From: Plazaster borealis
Lineage: Eukaryota > Echinodermata > Asteroidea > Forcipulatida > Labidiasteridae
DNA: 64,000 nt
Direction: 5' to 3'
Assembly (NCBI GenBank): GCA_021014325.1
Contig: CM037466.1
Span: 16,022,765-16,086,764, forward strand
A model generated the notes under the pieces. That model saw only the letters and a list, made by a program, of their open reading frames with translations. It ran no database searches and had not been told where the DNA came from. The position numbers and the translations under genes were made by a program. Every line of letters begins with the position of its first letter. The stretch's first letter is position 1. Below are positions 11,975 to 24,269 of this stretch, in pieces.

Positions 11975-14900
11975 TAGAATAATGTTTAAGTCAACACATA
12001 TTCTTAAGACTACGTCAGATGTTTTTTTGTATTTACACTGTCTGTTAATATGAAATCATTTTACATAGAAGGGGCTTATCGCATAAAATGTTGAGCCATA
12101 CATCCATCGTTTTTCTGTTTTGCAGGAGGGAGTTTATTTTCTTTATATATGTCCAAATCAAACAACCAGTGGTGGAATCCCCCCCCCCCCGGCATGTACG
12201 TGTATAAAGCAAAGTATTGTAGGGCCTCCAATAATGAGCCACTGCACACTAAAATAAACAATAATTGATATAATCTAAAAAAGCAGGACAGACAAACAGA
12301 AACATACAACCATTCAATAATGGACGTTGTACCTCTTTGCATATGACTACTGGATAATCAATGGAGGATCGCAAGTTGGTTGGTTAATTGTAAACATTGG
12401 GAACACTAGAGTGTATATTTGGCTTGGAGTGTTGGAGACACATCAGCCAGACACAATACAAGGGCACTCAAACATTTACAATTCATGATATCGCCGGGTC
12501 CTGAATGACAGCATGAGAAACGTAGTTCAAGATAAATAAATGTAGGCACTCTTTGTAATGACGTCATTGTAGAGGCTTATTGCAAACGTGTCAGGGTCAT
12601 CCTCTGGAAGGTTGGCCTGAACAGATTCGTTTGTTTTAAATTACACTTTGATTTCAAATGTAAAATCAAAGTGGATTATTTTGTTTTACCAAAATGATAT
12701 AATTTGCTTTTACATAATCTGAAAGTTATACAACTATTCAAATACATGGGCGAAACCATGTGAACTAAACAAACTCAATTATCTCACGGACGTCGAAAAT
12801 ACAGGTATGATTTTCTTTAATCCGATTTACGGTCAAGCCGTACCAGTGTATTTGTTGTTTTGCGTGCATGTTCTCTCAAGGCCACCATACAGTACCGAGG
12901 CTGACCTCCACGTTGATCAACATTCATGTCCACCTTACAGGCCCAGTGCATTAATGACAAATTGATCCCTGTGTTGTTTTCTACCTGAGCGAAAACCTTT
13001 ACAGTCTGTGGAAGTTAATTGACAGGATCGTGCAATACATACAGTACGTAAACGTACACGTGTTTACCCGCTCGTATGTACAACTCCATTCAAGGTATTC
13101 ACTTATGGCAAAAATAACATGAACAACAATTGCTTCTATTTATACAGCAAAGTTCAACGTCCGAACATTGTCAAAATGTTCAAAAATAAATTTGCAATAG
13201 CTTTTTCTTCCCACGTCCATCTGTTAAAGAAATTGTGTATGACATAGGAACTCAGACAAACGTGGAAGTGTTGAACTTTGACCCCTTTATTACCCATGTG
13301 CTAAAATGCTTCCCATGACATATTTCTTCCTCCATGTTTTTACAAATGGAAGCATTTATACTAATTGTAGCATTAAACAAGGCAAACTTGCCAGTCTATG
13401 CCAGCTTTATCGGCAACCTAGTTGTGAAAAGCAAAGGAAAAACAGTCATCAAGATACATATAACTAGCCTGTGAATCATTATCGGAGGTTGTGTGACGGT
13501 TTTAAACATGATGCAGGCTAACAAATCTCTTTTGATTGTTTTTTTATTTAAATAAATAACAAAGGCTTATTTCTTATCCTGAGTCTAATTTTAGATAGAA
13601 TTTTCAACTAGGCCTGTACGCCCACTCCTAATCAAGAAATTTAAAGGTCCTGCATTGCTTTAATTTGTTTTTTGAAGTACTTGTTTCTATTTTAAAAGAC
13701 CGGTGAGCTATCAATGGATGTGATTCAAACTTACGCGTATTCTTCTTGTGATTTCCACTAACCATAAAATCAATTTACATTTCTTGCAAGTTGTTTGACC
13801 TTAGTCACAAAAAGTGACGTGTTTTATTCGAATAAAACTCAACAGGTCAAAACAGAATACCAATCAATTTATTTATGCCGAAACAGAAGCAGAATTGGCT
13901 TATGAATCTGAGTGCAAGGGTCAAACCGATTACACCACTGTATGCGACTGAAACAATGGACTGCCACGTTGCTTGTTTAATCCATTCTTAGTACACCAAA
14001 AAAGGTCAGACTAATTTACAATTCCGTTCGCAGCTTTATTCCACAACCAACTAAGGGACTATAATGTCCAAGTTTATATTGTTATAATTTTGAATTCAGA
14101 AACATTTTGCGAAAATAATAGTGAAATATACGTTTCATAAATATATATTAAATTATTCCTATAGATTATCACGTTCGTGCAACAGGTACGATGCAACTGA
14201 TGGCCGTACGTGTTGGTAGCCTGGACGCCATAGCCCGGCAGGAACAAACTACAGAACAATTGTATGATGACCAAGTAGTACCAGGCTAACTTTTATTATC
14301 ACTTGGTTCATTAACGAAGCAAGTCGTCACAGATCAACGTTTTTGTGAAATGTGTAAACAACGTTTAGTCGTGGAGGGATTCCTTCCTCCATGGTTTATT
14401 GAACAGAGTGAAATAAACTTTATTTTAAAATTATAAAAGAACTGATTAACACTCAATCTACTCCAACTTATCCGTGTCCCTTTCCCCTTTATTTCCGCCA
14501 CTGAACCGTAATGCAGTGAATTTAGTTATTTTTTCCTCAGAAACGTGGGAACATCAGTTTCCGCTGAAAATTACTCAATCAGGTCAATTATAGTTGCCTG
14601 ATAAGATATTTAAAGATTTAAACATTAATAGGTCCGAGAAAGCAATAAGCTTTCATGAACGGGAGCCCCCCCCCCCCCCGGATTGCACGGACAAATCCGC
14701 CAATGATAAGTAGTGGTTAATTAAATACTAACGATTAATTATTATCGGGACCATTATCTCACGTCCATTGGCCACGTACAAACAATTTTGAATAATACAT
14801 GTATTTTGTGCATTGTCCATGATATATGCAAACGTTTCAGTAGGCCTACATTAATCGTTTTCAAACAATATCATGTAAAACCTCGTTCAGAGAAAAAATC

Positions 14901-17900
14901 CTTAAACAAATTTTTTACAAGCGACTTGAAATGAACATTTTCTTCTGAGAAATCCAATGATCTATCCTTCTGTATGAAAAGCGTCAGATGTGACGTTTGG
15001 CCGTATATTAATTATAATATAGCACAATAGACGCATAGGGTTCTTGAGTTCAATGAATACATTCTATAGGCCTTATTATTGTCACATCCTCGGTTCGTTT
15101 GTCCCTACCAGCATTTGTATACGACGTCATAAGAGATTCGGATATCTGACTGCTGAGAGTTTTATTTACTCTGATATTTAATCTCGAGACGCTGATGGTT
15201 TCCAAGACAATTAATCTGAATATATTCACACTGTGATATCAAGAACAGATATTTAATACACAGCGTGTCGGTAAGAGAATACATTGTTAAAATAGGCTTG
15301 GTTTAAAAGAGGTGCCGGTGCCAGTCGTTCTGAAAATTGTTATCATTTGAAAACTCATCAACATTTCTTTTAAATCCGTGTGTTGTCTAAAACAAATTGA
15401 ATCGTGCATGGTTATCGGTGGAATAGTCGCGACGTGCATGTGTTATTGAGTGAGCATGATTTTGCCAACAACGTAAGAACGTCTTGCATCAAGACTATTG
15501 ATTGCGTCAAAAACGTCAGAACACAATTTGGACGGATAATTTTACAAGAAGGATTTGGGTCTTAACAATACATACAGTCTGATGAAACATGTCATTGCAT
15601 ACAATCATTTAAAATGGACCAAGAGATCCGTTCTTGAAACACTCCACAATGATGAATGGTCAGCCAATTTGCCTTTTTTTTTTTAGATATGGCAAACACC
15701 ATTCAGGAGTACACCGTTTGGTTCGGGTGTGTACAGACAGAATTACTCAAACCACATATAGTGCAATTGTAACTATCAAAAAGGTTTATAGGGCCATTCA
15801 ATGTCAGTTTAGATCAACCAAAGAAAACCTCAAACAATGGCGTTGTTTTTAAACTATCGCACCACCTTGCGGATTCAAATGAAGTTCTTGTAACGACTTA
15901 AAGGTTGTTATGTAACAATCAGTTATCAATCGATATGTCATAGCCATGGGTAGCTTACCGGCGAACATACCACACAGCCCTTCCAATTAGCCCCAAGGGC
16001 CTCCCACAACGGCAGGCTTTCAAACTCAATGTTTTTACAAACAGCTTCCCTCGAGCACCCCACACATAAATGTGAAAATTCATCGTATATACTTTCGAGC
16101 ATGCCTTCTTCGTGTGTACTGGAATTTGATTTGATTTGATAAAACAATTTAATGGACAACTTAGAAAATATTTTGTTTTATAATAAAATAGAGAGATTCG
16201 GGGTTTTTTTTACATTCCCTTGCGTATGAGAGTAGGATCGGACAGCATTCAACCATGGAGGGTCTTATTCCTCCATGATTCAACATTGATCATTACGTCC
16301 AGACTGGGCCTAGGCACATGACATTATGCATCATTCTTAAAGATAATATTTTGAATGAGAGGTCATGTTTTGGTTTCATATAGGCCCTACAATGTTATTT
16401 TCATTTCCACCTGATAGTAATATCCTGCTATCATCGAAGGTCAAAAGTCACAATTTATATAACTTCAAATCATATTGACCTGCTGGACTTTAATGTGAGT
16501 TAAGTAGGAAAATTAATTGAAATCATTATTTTATTAGTTTTGATTTAATTGTGGGTATACAGAGGAAAGCATTACTGCAAGAAGCTTACCTTTAACGGAA
16601 TCTTGAACCGGCGTGTTCAGTCAACAAGCCACAGCGATTTGAGGGGTTCTGTGGTAAATATGGCGAAGTGATACAGTCCGTCTACCGAATAATTTCTAAC
16701 AATTAAAATCGTTTAGTCCACAGGTTGCTCCAGAATGTGTTACACGGGCAAATTTTCCCTCAGTCAAGGAACTATCCGTATCCTTTGTATTAAATGCGAG
16801 ACACTGAGGTTGAAACGATTTAAGCACTGTGTCATGCACTGATCGTTGTGGTCATGCTTGGTCCATTGACTACGCACTGGAACATTCTCTTATAAACCTG
16901 GTAATTTAAATGCCCCATTACTCATAGGGTAAGCGCACTTTGTTCCCCATTGGCTGCTTATAATGCGCAACACCAGTAGTACATACAGTACGTCTCTCTT
17001 TGGGGGAAAAATAACAACATTTTTTAAAATCATTCCGAAACGCCGAAGTCTGTTTGTTAATAGTGAGTCACTCATGCTGTCGAAGACCATGTTAACGTTC
17101 TGGTACCCATTATAATGTTTCATAAAAGGCTAACACAATTAGGCAATCCGTTCAAACGAGTACACTAAGAACGGTTTTGTATCCATAATTTGTATTGGCA
17201 TTTATTTTTCTAAATTGCAGGAGGGAAGCCAAATGTTCTTTCATGGTCAAACAACTTCATTGTTCACAGTTTTGTCGTGTAAATAATATTCGACGTGTTC
17301 TATATACGTAGTCATAATAATTCATGGAGGAATAATCACAGCACAGCATTCAGGGGTCATCTTTACTTTTCATAAACATTTTTAAAAACGTATCTCTTTT
17401 TTCTGTCAAATTCTTCTTCTTTTTCTTTGCTCACAAATCGGATTTTTTTTCTCTCTGTCTCAAATACCATTTCTTACAAACACCTATCTAAAGTGTTTTA
17501 TTTATCAAGTTATAAATAATGAAAGAGAAACGGAGAAACATAATTTTTAATTTGACAGTGTGTTAGAGGGATGGCGGGACTGTGATCGATTCGCGGTGTT
17601 TTTCTACTGGCCGGCTGGGGGACAGGACCCCTATAGTCAGACAATGGGAACTTTGTTATGCAAATACAGTCGTTGGCCTACACCAAGTAACAACATTTAT
17701 AAGGCAGGCCCTGTATGTGCATCAACAAAAATGAGAAACTTTTAAACAAACAATACAACATTTATGAAAACTTAGTTTAAAGTTAATGATTGACTCGGTA
17801 ATAAAAGGACGTTTAATTTTACTTTGGAAAAGGTTTTGTATTAAATTACGATATAAATCATTCTTATTTCTTCATCTGTTTTTAAATTTGCTGACAATCT

Positions 17901-18056
17901 AATTACCTAGATAACATTTAAAGGTAGGGTCGTGAATCGGTTTGCGTCAACGTAAGGCCAATTATCAAGAAAGATACAATAAAAGTCACCTGTGAAAGTT
18001 TCAGCTGAATATTGTGTCTATTTGTTGAGAAAACAGCAAAAAACTGTCACGGTATT
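11975..18056. other. Intergenic stretch with one weak exon candidate
   Basis: Apart from the candidate at 15959-16102, I see no gene. There are poly-C runs near 12180 and 14668 and an 11-bp-arm hairpin (CACTTTGATTT) near 12645-12675. Confidence 0.5.
15959..16102 (-). CDS. Possible coding exon, unrecognised Cys-rich peptide
   Basis: From an ATG at 16102 the minus strand reads 48 codons (MLESIYDEFSHLCVGCSR, later GCVVCSP) and reaches a good donor, CCG followed by GTAAGC, exactly in phase 0. The CVGC and CVVC pairs could suggest zinc binding. No acceptor, partner exon or family match is visible. This could be a first exon or pure chance. Confidence 0.2.
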
Positions 18057-18432
18057 TTAAAGGCACTGAACACGTTTGGAAATTGTCAAAGACCAGCGTT
18101 CTCACTTGGTGTATCCCAACATATGCATAAAATAACAAGCCTGTGAAAATTTGGGCTCAATTGGTCATCGAAGTTGCAAGAAAATGATGAAAGAAAAAAC
18201 ACCCTTGTTGTACAAATTTGTGTGCCTTCAGATAGGAATAAAAACTTCTTGCAAGAAGTTTTTTATTATTTTAGTGAGAAATTACCTCTTTCTCAAAAAC
18301 TACGTTACTTCAGAGGGAGTCGTTTCCTACAATGTTTTATACTATCAACAGCTCTCCGTTGCTTGTTACCAAGTAAGTTGTTATGCTAATTATTTGTTTT
18401 GAGTCATTACCAAACGTGTACGATACCTTTAA
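18057..18432. mobile_element. TTAA-flanked non-autonomous element, copy 2
   Basis: The left end TTAAAGGCACTGAACACG and the right end CGATACCTTTAA form imperfect inverted ends with TTAA on both sides. The inner GTTTGGAAATTGTCAAAG resembles the complement of the right side. A perfect inner hairpin (AACTTCTTGCAAGAAGTT) lies near the centre. The two ORFs across it are not transposase. Its ends resemble those of the 9.5-kb and 48.7-kb elements, but its interior differs, so it is a related subfamily. Confidence 0.8.
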
Positions 18433-19052
18433 TCCTGACCGTCGAGCCCATTCACGTTTCGCGATGTGACAGCGGGTACCAACCGCATCTGTGACCATAG
18501 CATATACAAACGGACACCACGGAAATTTGATTCTCCAAAACACGCATTGAGGTGAGTTTTGGAGATTCTAAGCTTAATTTTTTTAATAGTTGTTAAATTT
18601 GCATCGGGGATAAAGCTTAAGTTTGTTTTGTTTTGTTTGTTTTGATTGTGTACTCTTTTGTTTGTTTGTTAGTAGTTTGTTTGTTGGTTTTTTCAGAAGG
18701 GAAAAAAACCTGAACAATCTAATGAGCAGTTTTATGATTTCCCATTTCTTTGTGAGTTTGCGTTTAATTGGCCGGGTGCGTCACGGTCGAGAGGGTGTGT
18801 CGTCACGGCAGGAGGCCGATCTCACAAAGGAGTCGTTAACAGAAGACTTAGTAATCTAAAGAGCTGATTTGAGGGATTAGTCGTGTCCTAATAACCTTGA
18901 GAAAACAAACTCAACCAAGCTAATGTGGGAAAAATTCAACTTATGTCGCTTCGTTTGGCTTCAAAATAATGTATAGGGGCCTACGTTGGTAACCCGTAAA
19001 ACCGTGTCTTAAATAGAGTTTGTGAAAAAGCCTCCTCATAATACTTGAATAT

Positions 19053-19118
19053 TAGTCTTGGCCCAAGACGTCATTGATCGAGTGGATAGTGTAATACGCT
19101 CGTCTTGGGCCAAGACTA
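19053..19118. repeat. Nested inverted repeat, 18-bp perfect arms
   Basis: The left arm TAGTCTTGGCCCAAGACG at 19053-19070 is exactly complementary to the right arm at 19101-19118, with a 30-base spacer. Each arm is itself a near-perfect palindrome (GTCTTGG around one C), so both a long hairpin and two small ones are possible. Confidence 0.92.
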
Positions 19119-19385
19119 AACACTTGTCAGTATATGATGGTATCAGACGTATGACAGAAGTTTCAAAAATGTATACTTTGATTCTTTTATCAAAATAGCA
19201 AAATCCATTTCCTTAATTTTCTTAAACGGGAAAACAACTGACAGTGAAACAAGTTTTAAAGCACAATGGAACATTCAAACGTATGGTGTTCTTTAATTGA
19301 CACAGTATGTGGCGACTTTTTTACGCGTCGCCTTCTGGGTTGCACCTGTTAGTGCACACGGGGACCCCCCCCCCCCCATAATAAT

Positions 19386-19536
19386 TTTTAAAAGGCGCCG
19401 CCAAAAATAAAATCAATTAAAAAACACCACACAAACGTGATTAAATGCACTCATACAAATTTTAAAAAGGCGCCGCCAAAAATAAAATCAAATAAAAAAC
19501 ACCACACAAACGTGATTAAATGCACTCATACAAATT
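19386..19536. repeat. 75-bp tandem duplication
   Basis: Two copies of a unit containing GGCGCCGCCAAAAATAAAAT and ending in CTCATACAAAT, differing at very few positions. It directly follows a poly-C run. Confidence 0.92.
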
Positions 19537-20510
19537 GTCTTTTATAAAAGGTTTTTTTAAAGAGTGAAATCGCTTTAACACAACATCATGCATAGGGTGT
19601 CAGTCATTCTGTCAATTTAAAATGATCCGTAGTTTTGTTAAGGCTTTGGAACTGAACCCATAAATTTGACCGTCCACTACCCTTCAGACCATAGAGAAAC
19701 AGACAAATCATTTCTCTATGCTCAGACCAAACACAAAGGTGACAGACCACAAAGCTGGATTGTTCCATCATTTAATGATGTGCTATATTTAGATTATCAA
19801 CATTATGGACAAAAGAATGAATAGGAAATACAATCCTTTGAAAGCTTTGGGTTTCATGTCGTTGATCATGCATGAGTTCATTTGTGACGAAGAGGGCGCT
19901 GTTTACAATTCGCGTATTTGCAGCTGCATTGGCAACTACTCAGCGACATCAATAGTTTGAAGGGAAGGAGCCGTTGTACATAAATTCCCAATTGACTCCA
20001 AAACTCGAATGAATATATTCATAAAGTTTTATTAACACTTGTCTACAATGATATATGCATACAACACGTATACCTACGATTCGTATTATGGGACTCCTGG
20101 ACCCACTAATGAGAGCATTGTCACGAGATTGTTAGTAATTACGAGGTCAAAGTATAACATCGTGGGATGACAACATCAATCCAAAACTCTTCTTGTGCAT
20201 CACTTGAAATCCATGTTCCAATTAGACTCAGAAATTGTGACAACTTTCCTCTCATTTTGTGGGTTAGGGTCACATTTTGCGGACGGATTGATAAGGCAAA
20301 CTGGCAATTATATATGGCAGATAAAATAATATCAATAATAACAATTAAAAATAAATGATGCCGGTGAAACCTTTATCTCCAGCAATTAAAAAACAGCAAA
20401 TTTGAAAATTAACAAAGAGTTATTAATCAGAATTATATGATTTTGATAAACTCTTTACTTTCTTGTTCACGAACGTTACAAACATGGTGACTTATTATAC
20501 CGGGAATGAC

Positions 20511-21938
20511 TCACGGTAACTTGGGCAGTTTTTTAGACTGGTGCCGGTGCCTCAGCCGAGATTCTTTCAACTCCTTCAAGATACCATTATCAATGCGTAA
20601 AGGCGGCAGTTTCACACCTACCGCTGCAGTAGATGATTCGGTTACCCGTCGTTTACCTGGAGGTCTCCCCCTCTGTGCCCGCGAGAAATCGCGAAGTTTT
20701 GTTCTCTTCTCGTGTTCCTCCCAACGGGTACGGACACTCGGTAGCTGTGGTATCCCCACATCCTTTATACTTGTTTTCAGTCGGGTCACTGCCTCCTGCT
20801 GCTTGATACTTCCAAGTGAATCGTCCGAATCAGCAGTTCGTCTTCCCTGAATATCTTCCCGCGTTTTAACCTTCAGTTCTGCCATTCGCTGCAGGGCATG
20901 CCTCTCCCGCTTGAGGGCGCTATGGCTAATCTCCCGATCGCGATCACTCATAGAGGTCCTCACCAGTTTCTGTTGCATGAGGGACAGATATTTCTGTTTC
21001 TTATTTCGCGTTACCCGTAATGGCGGCAATTCTTGTTTGGGAATCTCAACAAGCACAACCTTATTTTCTGGTATATCTTCAGGTTTTTCTGGTATGTCCT
21101 CTAGCTTTAAATGTAAGGGTTTGTCCACACTTGGGGCAGAAAGAGCAAATGGACTTTTGGGTTGATCATCCGGCATTTTGTTCTGTTCTGCAACTGGCTG
21201 CGTCAAAGGAAAATTTGTTTCTTGTACTTCGTGAACTGGAGTTACACTTTTTGGTGTAGAAATATTTGTTTGGCTCATTTTAGTGTGCACCTCGTCCACA
21301 AGATCTTCTAAATTCTCATTAGTTAGCATCTTTTCGTTGTTGCCTGTGATTAGACTTGTTTCAGTATCTTTATCATTCGTCAATTTAACGTGAACATAAC
21401 TTCCCGCGACAGAAGATGGGTTCGTTGAATTTGTAAGACGGCTTGGATTTGCGTCGAGTCTAGACTCGATGTTTCTCAATTCGTCACGCACATGCGCAGC
21501 TAGGAGCTGTGAGTTGGGAGCTTGGAGTTTCAGACGTAAACTAGAGAGCTCTTGCTCACGTCTTCGAATGCGGTCCAGCTCCACGGAGAAAATCGGCGAG
21601 TTAGTCCCGTTCTTCAATCGCCTTTCGAATGCTCCGACATTTGTTTGGATCTTGCGCTTCGTACTGGCAATGTTAATGAGCCTGAGTTTAGTCTGGTCTT
21701 TCCTCCGCAAAATCCGCCCGATGTTGGCGCGTTCATTGGACGTGATTTGCCGCTGGAGGCGCTCTAATCGAGCGTCTTCGAAGCGGTTTACCAGTAGAAG
21801 TCGTTCCCGTAGGCGTGTATCGTGCTCTTCCAGACTGTATATCTTTTCCCCTGGAGTCTGGAAGGTTCTTGGTTTGCGGTTGACGGCCTTTACCATCGCG
21901 TCCCCATATAAAATCGTCTGCACACCTTCACTTGTCAT
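20511..21938 (-). CDS. Unrecognised 475-residue basic protein, probable coiled coil
   Basis: This is the longest uninterrupted ORF in the window that is not a repeat. I start it at the first ATG (MTSEGVQTILYGDAM, 21938), which has G at -3. The product is rich in Arg, Lys, Glu and Leu. Residues about 40-165 look helical with heptad-like Leu/Ile spacing (for example RFEDARLERLQRQ, ELDRIRRREQELSSLRLKLQ). A middle part of about 100 residues is acidic, Pro/Ser/Thr-rich and probably disordered (EDIPEKPEDIPENK). The C-terminus is strongly basic and ends KKLPKLP. I recognise no family. A likely splice acceptor (GCATTACAG) ends just above the ORF at 21991, so an upstream exon probably exists. An upstream reading frame overlaps the start (see the separate entry). 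The long open frame and biased composition argue for a real gene; function is unknown. Confidence 0.7.
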   Translation of the reverse strand: MTSEGVQTILYGDAMVKAVNRKPRTFQTPGEKIYSLEEHDTRLRERLLLVNRFEDARLERLQRQITSNERANIGRILRRKDQTKLRLINIASTKRKIQTNVGAFERRLKNGTNSPIFSVELDRIRRREQELSSLRLKLQAPNSQLLAAHVRDELRNIESRLDANPSRLTNSTNPSSVAGSYVHVKLTNDKDTETSLITGNNEKMLTNENLEDLVDEVHTKMSQTNISTPKSVTPVHEVQETNFPLTQPVAEQNKMPDDQPKSPFALSAPSVDKPLHLKLEDIPEKPEDIPENKVVLVEIPKQELPPLRVTRNKKQKYLSLMQQKLVRTSMSDRDREISHSALKRERHALQRMAELKVKTREDIQGRRTADSDDSLGSIKQQEAVTRLKTSIKDVGIPQLPSVRTRWEEHEKRTKLRDFSRAQRGRPPGKRRVTESSTAAVGVKLPPLRIDNGILKELKESRLRHRHQSKKLPKLP

Positions 21939-21961
21939 GACGAGCACAAGTTCACATTCAT
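21935..21961 (-). promoter_or_regulatory. Nine-codon upstream ORF overlapping the start codon
   Basis: On the minus strand an ATG at 21961 opens a frame of eight codons plus stop. Its TGA overlaps the main ATG as ATGA. The uORF start has a weak context (C at -3). Such stop-start overlap could set translation level by leaky scanning or reinitiation, if transcription starts upstream as the nearby acceptor suggests. Confidence 0.4.
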
Positions 21962-21991
21962 CTGCTTTGACCTTCCTCGATCCTCAGCAAC

Positions 21992-24269
21992 TGTAATGCA
22001 TCAAAAATTAAGCTGTAATTATTAATACTTTTGTATGCTTGTAAGTTGTTGTTTTCATTGCATTCAGTTTTATAATATTGTTCATTTGTTTCAAAATGGG
22101 TAATCATGGAAGATGGTTGAACAGCGACCAAATTGTATGTCTATTTACGGTTGATGTCTTTAATGACTTCATCATTACGTCAATTAAAGCGATTTAAAGA
22201 CAAATATCATAGACTAGGTTTGCCCCAGCCGCGTTCCATACACAGTACGAGCCAATTTGCCCTCAAGGTTAAAACTGCCAAACGTTGTTTATTATCTCCG
22301 ATGGTTAACTCTTAGACCTAGCCACAATGTAGCGTTGAATCCTGAGCAATTAGGACTGGGAATGTTGATACAAATTTGTAATAAGAACAGAGTTTTATTC
22401 AAATTTTTAGTCTTTGTTGTCCAAGAACGGAATTGCCAGCTTAGCGTGACATTACCAGACTTTTCTTACTTCATCTAAAGATATAACTGATTGTTCAAAA
22501 TTCCGCACTTGGCGTCTGCGAGTTCCATTGAGGGGCGACAAGGCCGAGTAACCCTGCCGAACCCCTGGGAGGTACACCGTTATATAGCATGTATAGAAAG
22601 AACCACTATCTCCGGAATGCCAGCCATTTGGGAGGAGTGTCAACCATGAGGTCAAGGGTTATGACGATGATTTATGACTTGAGCACCGCACTAAGGTATA
22701 CCGTACCCATAGCAACCAAAGCTAATAGCAAATGATATTATTCAAGAATGCTGTCCAAATACTTATTTCAAAGGTTCAGTCATAGCTTCTTGAAATAAAA
22801 ACACAAGTACAAATACTTAAACTTACAACACTCTGTTTAACCTCCATGGTTTAAGCATAGAGATCTCTATAAAAGTTTCCAATACTATGTCAGCATCCAT
22901 CTTGGAAAAGGGACAATACGCTTGTTAACAAAATAAAGGGCAATTGATAACCGAACTATCCAACGTTGGGCGGAACAACAACGCAACGACGCACAATGGT
23001 GGACCATAGGCTATTATTTTTGTATCGTCCTACAAAGTTAGCGAATTTAATTTGTGGTCGTACCCGAGATGCCAGCAAATTTTTGGTAAATTGATCCAGA
23101 TAATTATCATGCAAGACGTAGACATTATTTTAGACCTCATGGGGGTTTGATCCCGTTGATTTCGCGGTCACAGCTTTTTTTCTCGCAGTAACAAAGAAAC
23201 AGGCAGAGAAATATAACAAATATATAACAGTGAAGAACCGTTTCACACACACAAAATATACCCACCGTGAAAATAGAGTGATTATTGCTGATCAGCAATC
23301 CAATGAAATACCCTGCCACCCGATAAAGGTTGACTAAAGAGTCAGGGTTTGCCACCATTGAATGGTTTTCAGTTATATAAAACATTTCACCACTAAAAAA
23401 ACAACAAGTTCATCAACAATGAAAATAAGAGTCCAGAGCACCGGAACGCAGTACGAACGTTCCATGTCATGTATGTACGACCATGGTACGACAAACCATA
23501 TCCCTAATTTGTACGGATGTCTACTTATTGACACATTTCGGTAAACGAGACCAACACTCAGTATAAAGCTGTAAAAGGAAATTGAGACAAGAGAAAAACC
23601 ACGATACCTTCAGAAATGTTTAACTCACCTTTACTCGTTACCAGTATCATCTTAATCAACTCCTTCTTACAAAATAATGCAAATACAAATAGGCCTAATT
23701 CTCAGAAATATCCGTCAAGTTTCATGTCACTTTGCCAGCAGCGTACCACACATTGTAACATGGGACCTTCCCAACCTGACGGAAAGCAATCATTGAATAC
23801 ACGCAGAATATGTCCATCAAGAGTCGATGAGATCAGACAGGACAACCGCCAAGTTACAAATCTACGGTGTGCCAAAGTGGTATAACTCATACGGGAACGA
23901 GAGATCGAAATAATTTGGACCAAGTTGTTATCATCAATGTCTTCTTCACATTGAATTGTCTTTTAGTCACTTCTTTTCTCAACAGCTTAAAATCAAAATT
24001 AAAACCAACGGTTTTGTTTTTATTTCACCAATCCTAATCTTAAATGCACCAGAAAGCATTTAATAGTTTACACATGCCTCGACTAATATATTAAACTGAC
24101 ACGCGCAATGGTGTTTACACAGTGAACTCGTTTATTACATCGCGCAATATAACATTTCATAAACTGTTGATATACTGTCAACAATTTGAGGCATATGTAC
24201 AATTAGAATACTTGAGTAAAGAAGGCAATGTCTGGAATAATATTTACTCTCCGTCTAAATCTGTAATAC
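21992..24269. other. Intergenic stretch, no recognised gene
   Basis: Contains only short ORFs without motifs. It would hold the promoter and any 5' exon of the unrecognised minus-strand gene, but I cannot place them. Confidence 0.5.

Larger units (their letters stand above)
18433..20506. other. Intergenic stretch with short repeats
   Basis: No gene recognised. It contains the nested hairpin at 19053-19118, a poly-C run near 19366, a 75-bp tandem duplication, and a 10-bp-arm hairpin (CATAGAGAAA) near 19690-19720. Confidence 0.5.

Noticed and set aside
18151..18402. Overlapping ORFs of 71-83 codons
   Set aside because: Both lie inside the TTAA-flanked element and show no transposase motif.
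21469..21996. 175-codon plus-strand ORF opposite the coiled-coil gene
   Set aside because: Composition (Ser/Arg/Leu runs) fits an antisense shadow of the longer minus-strand frame; no motif is seen.
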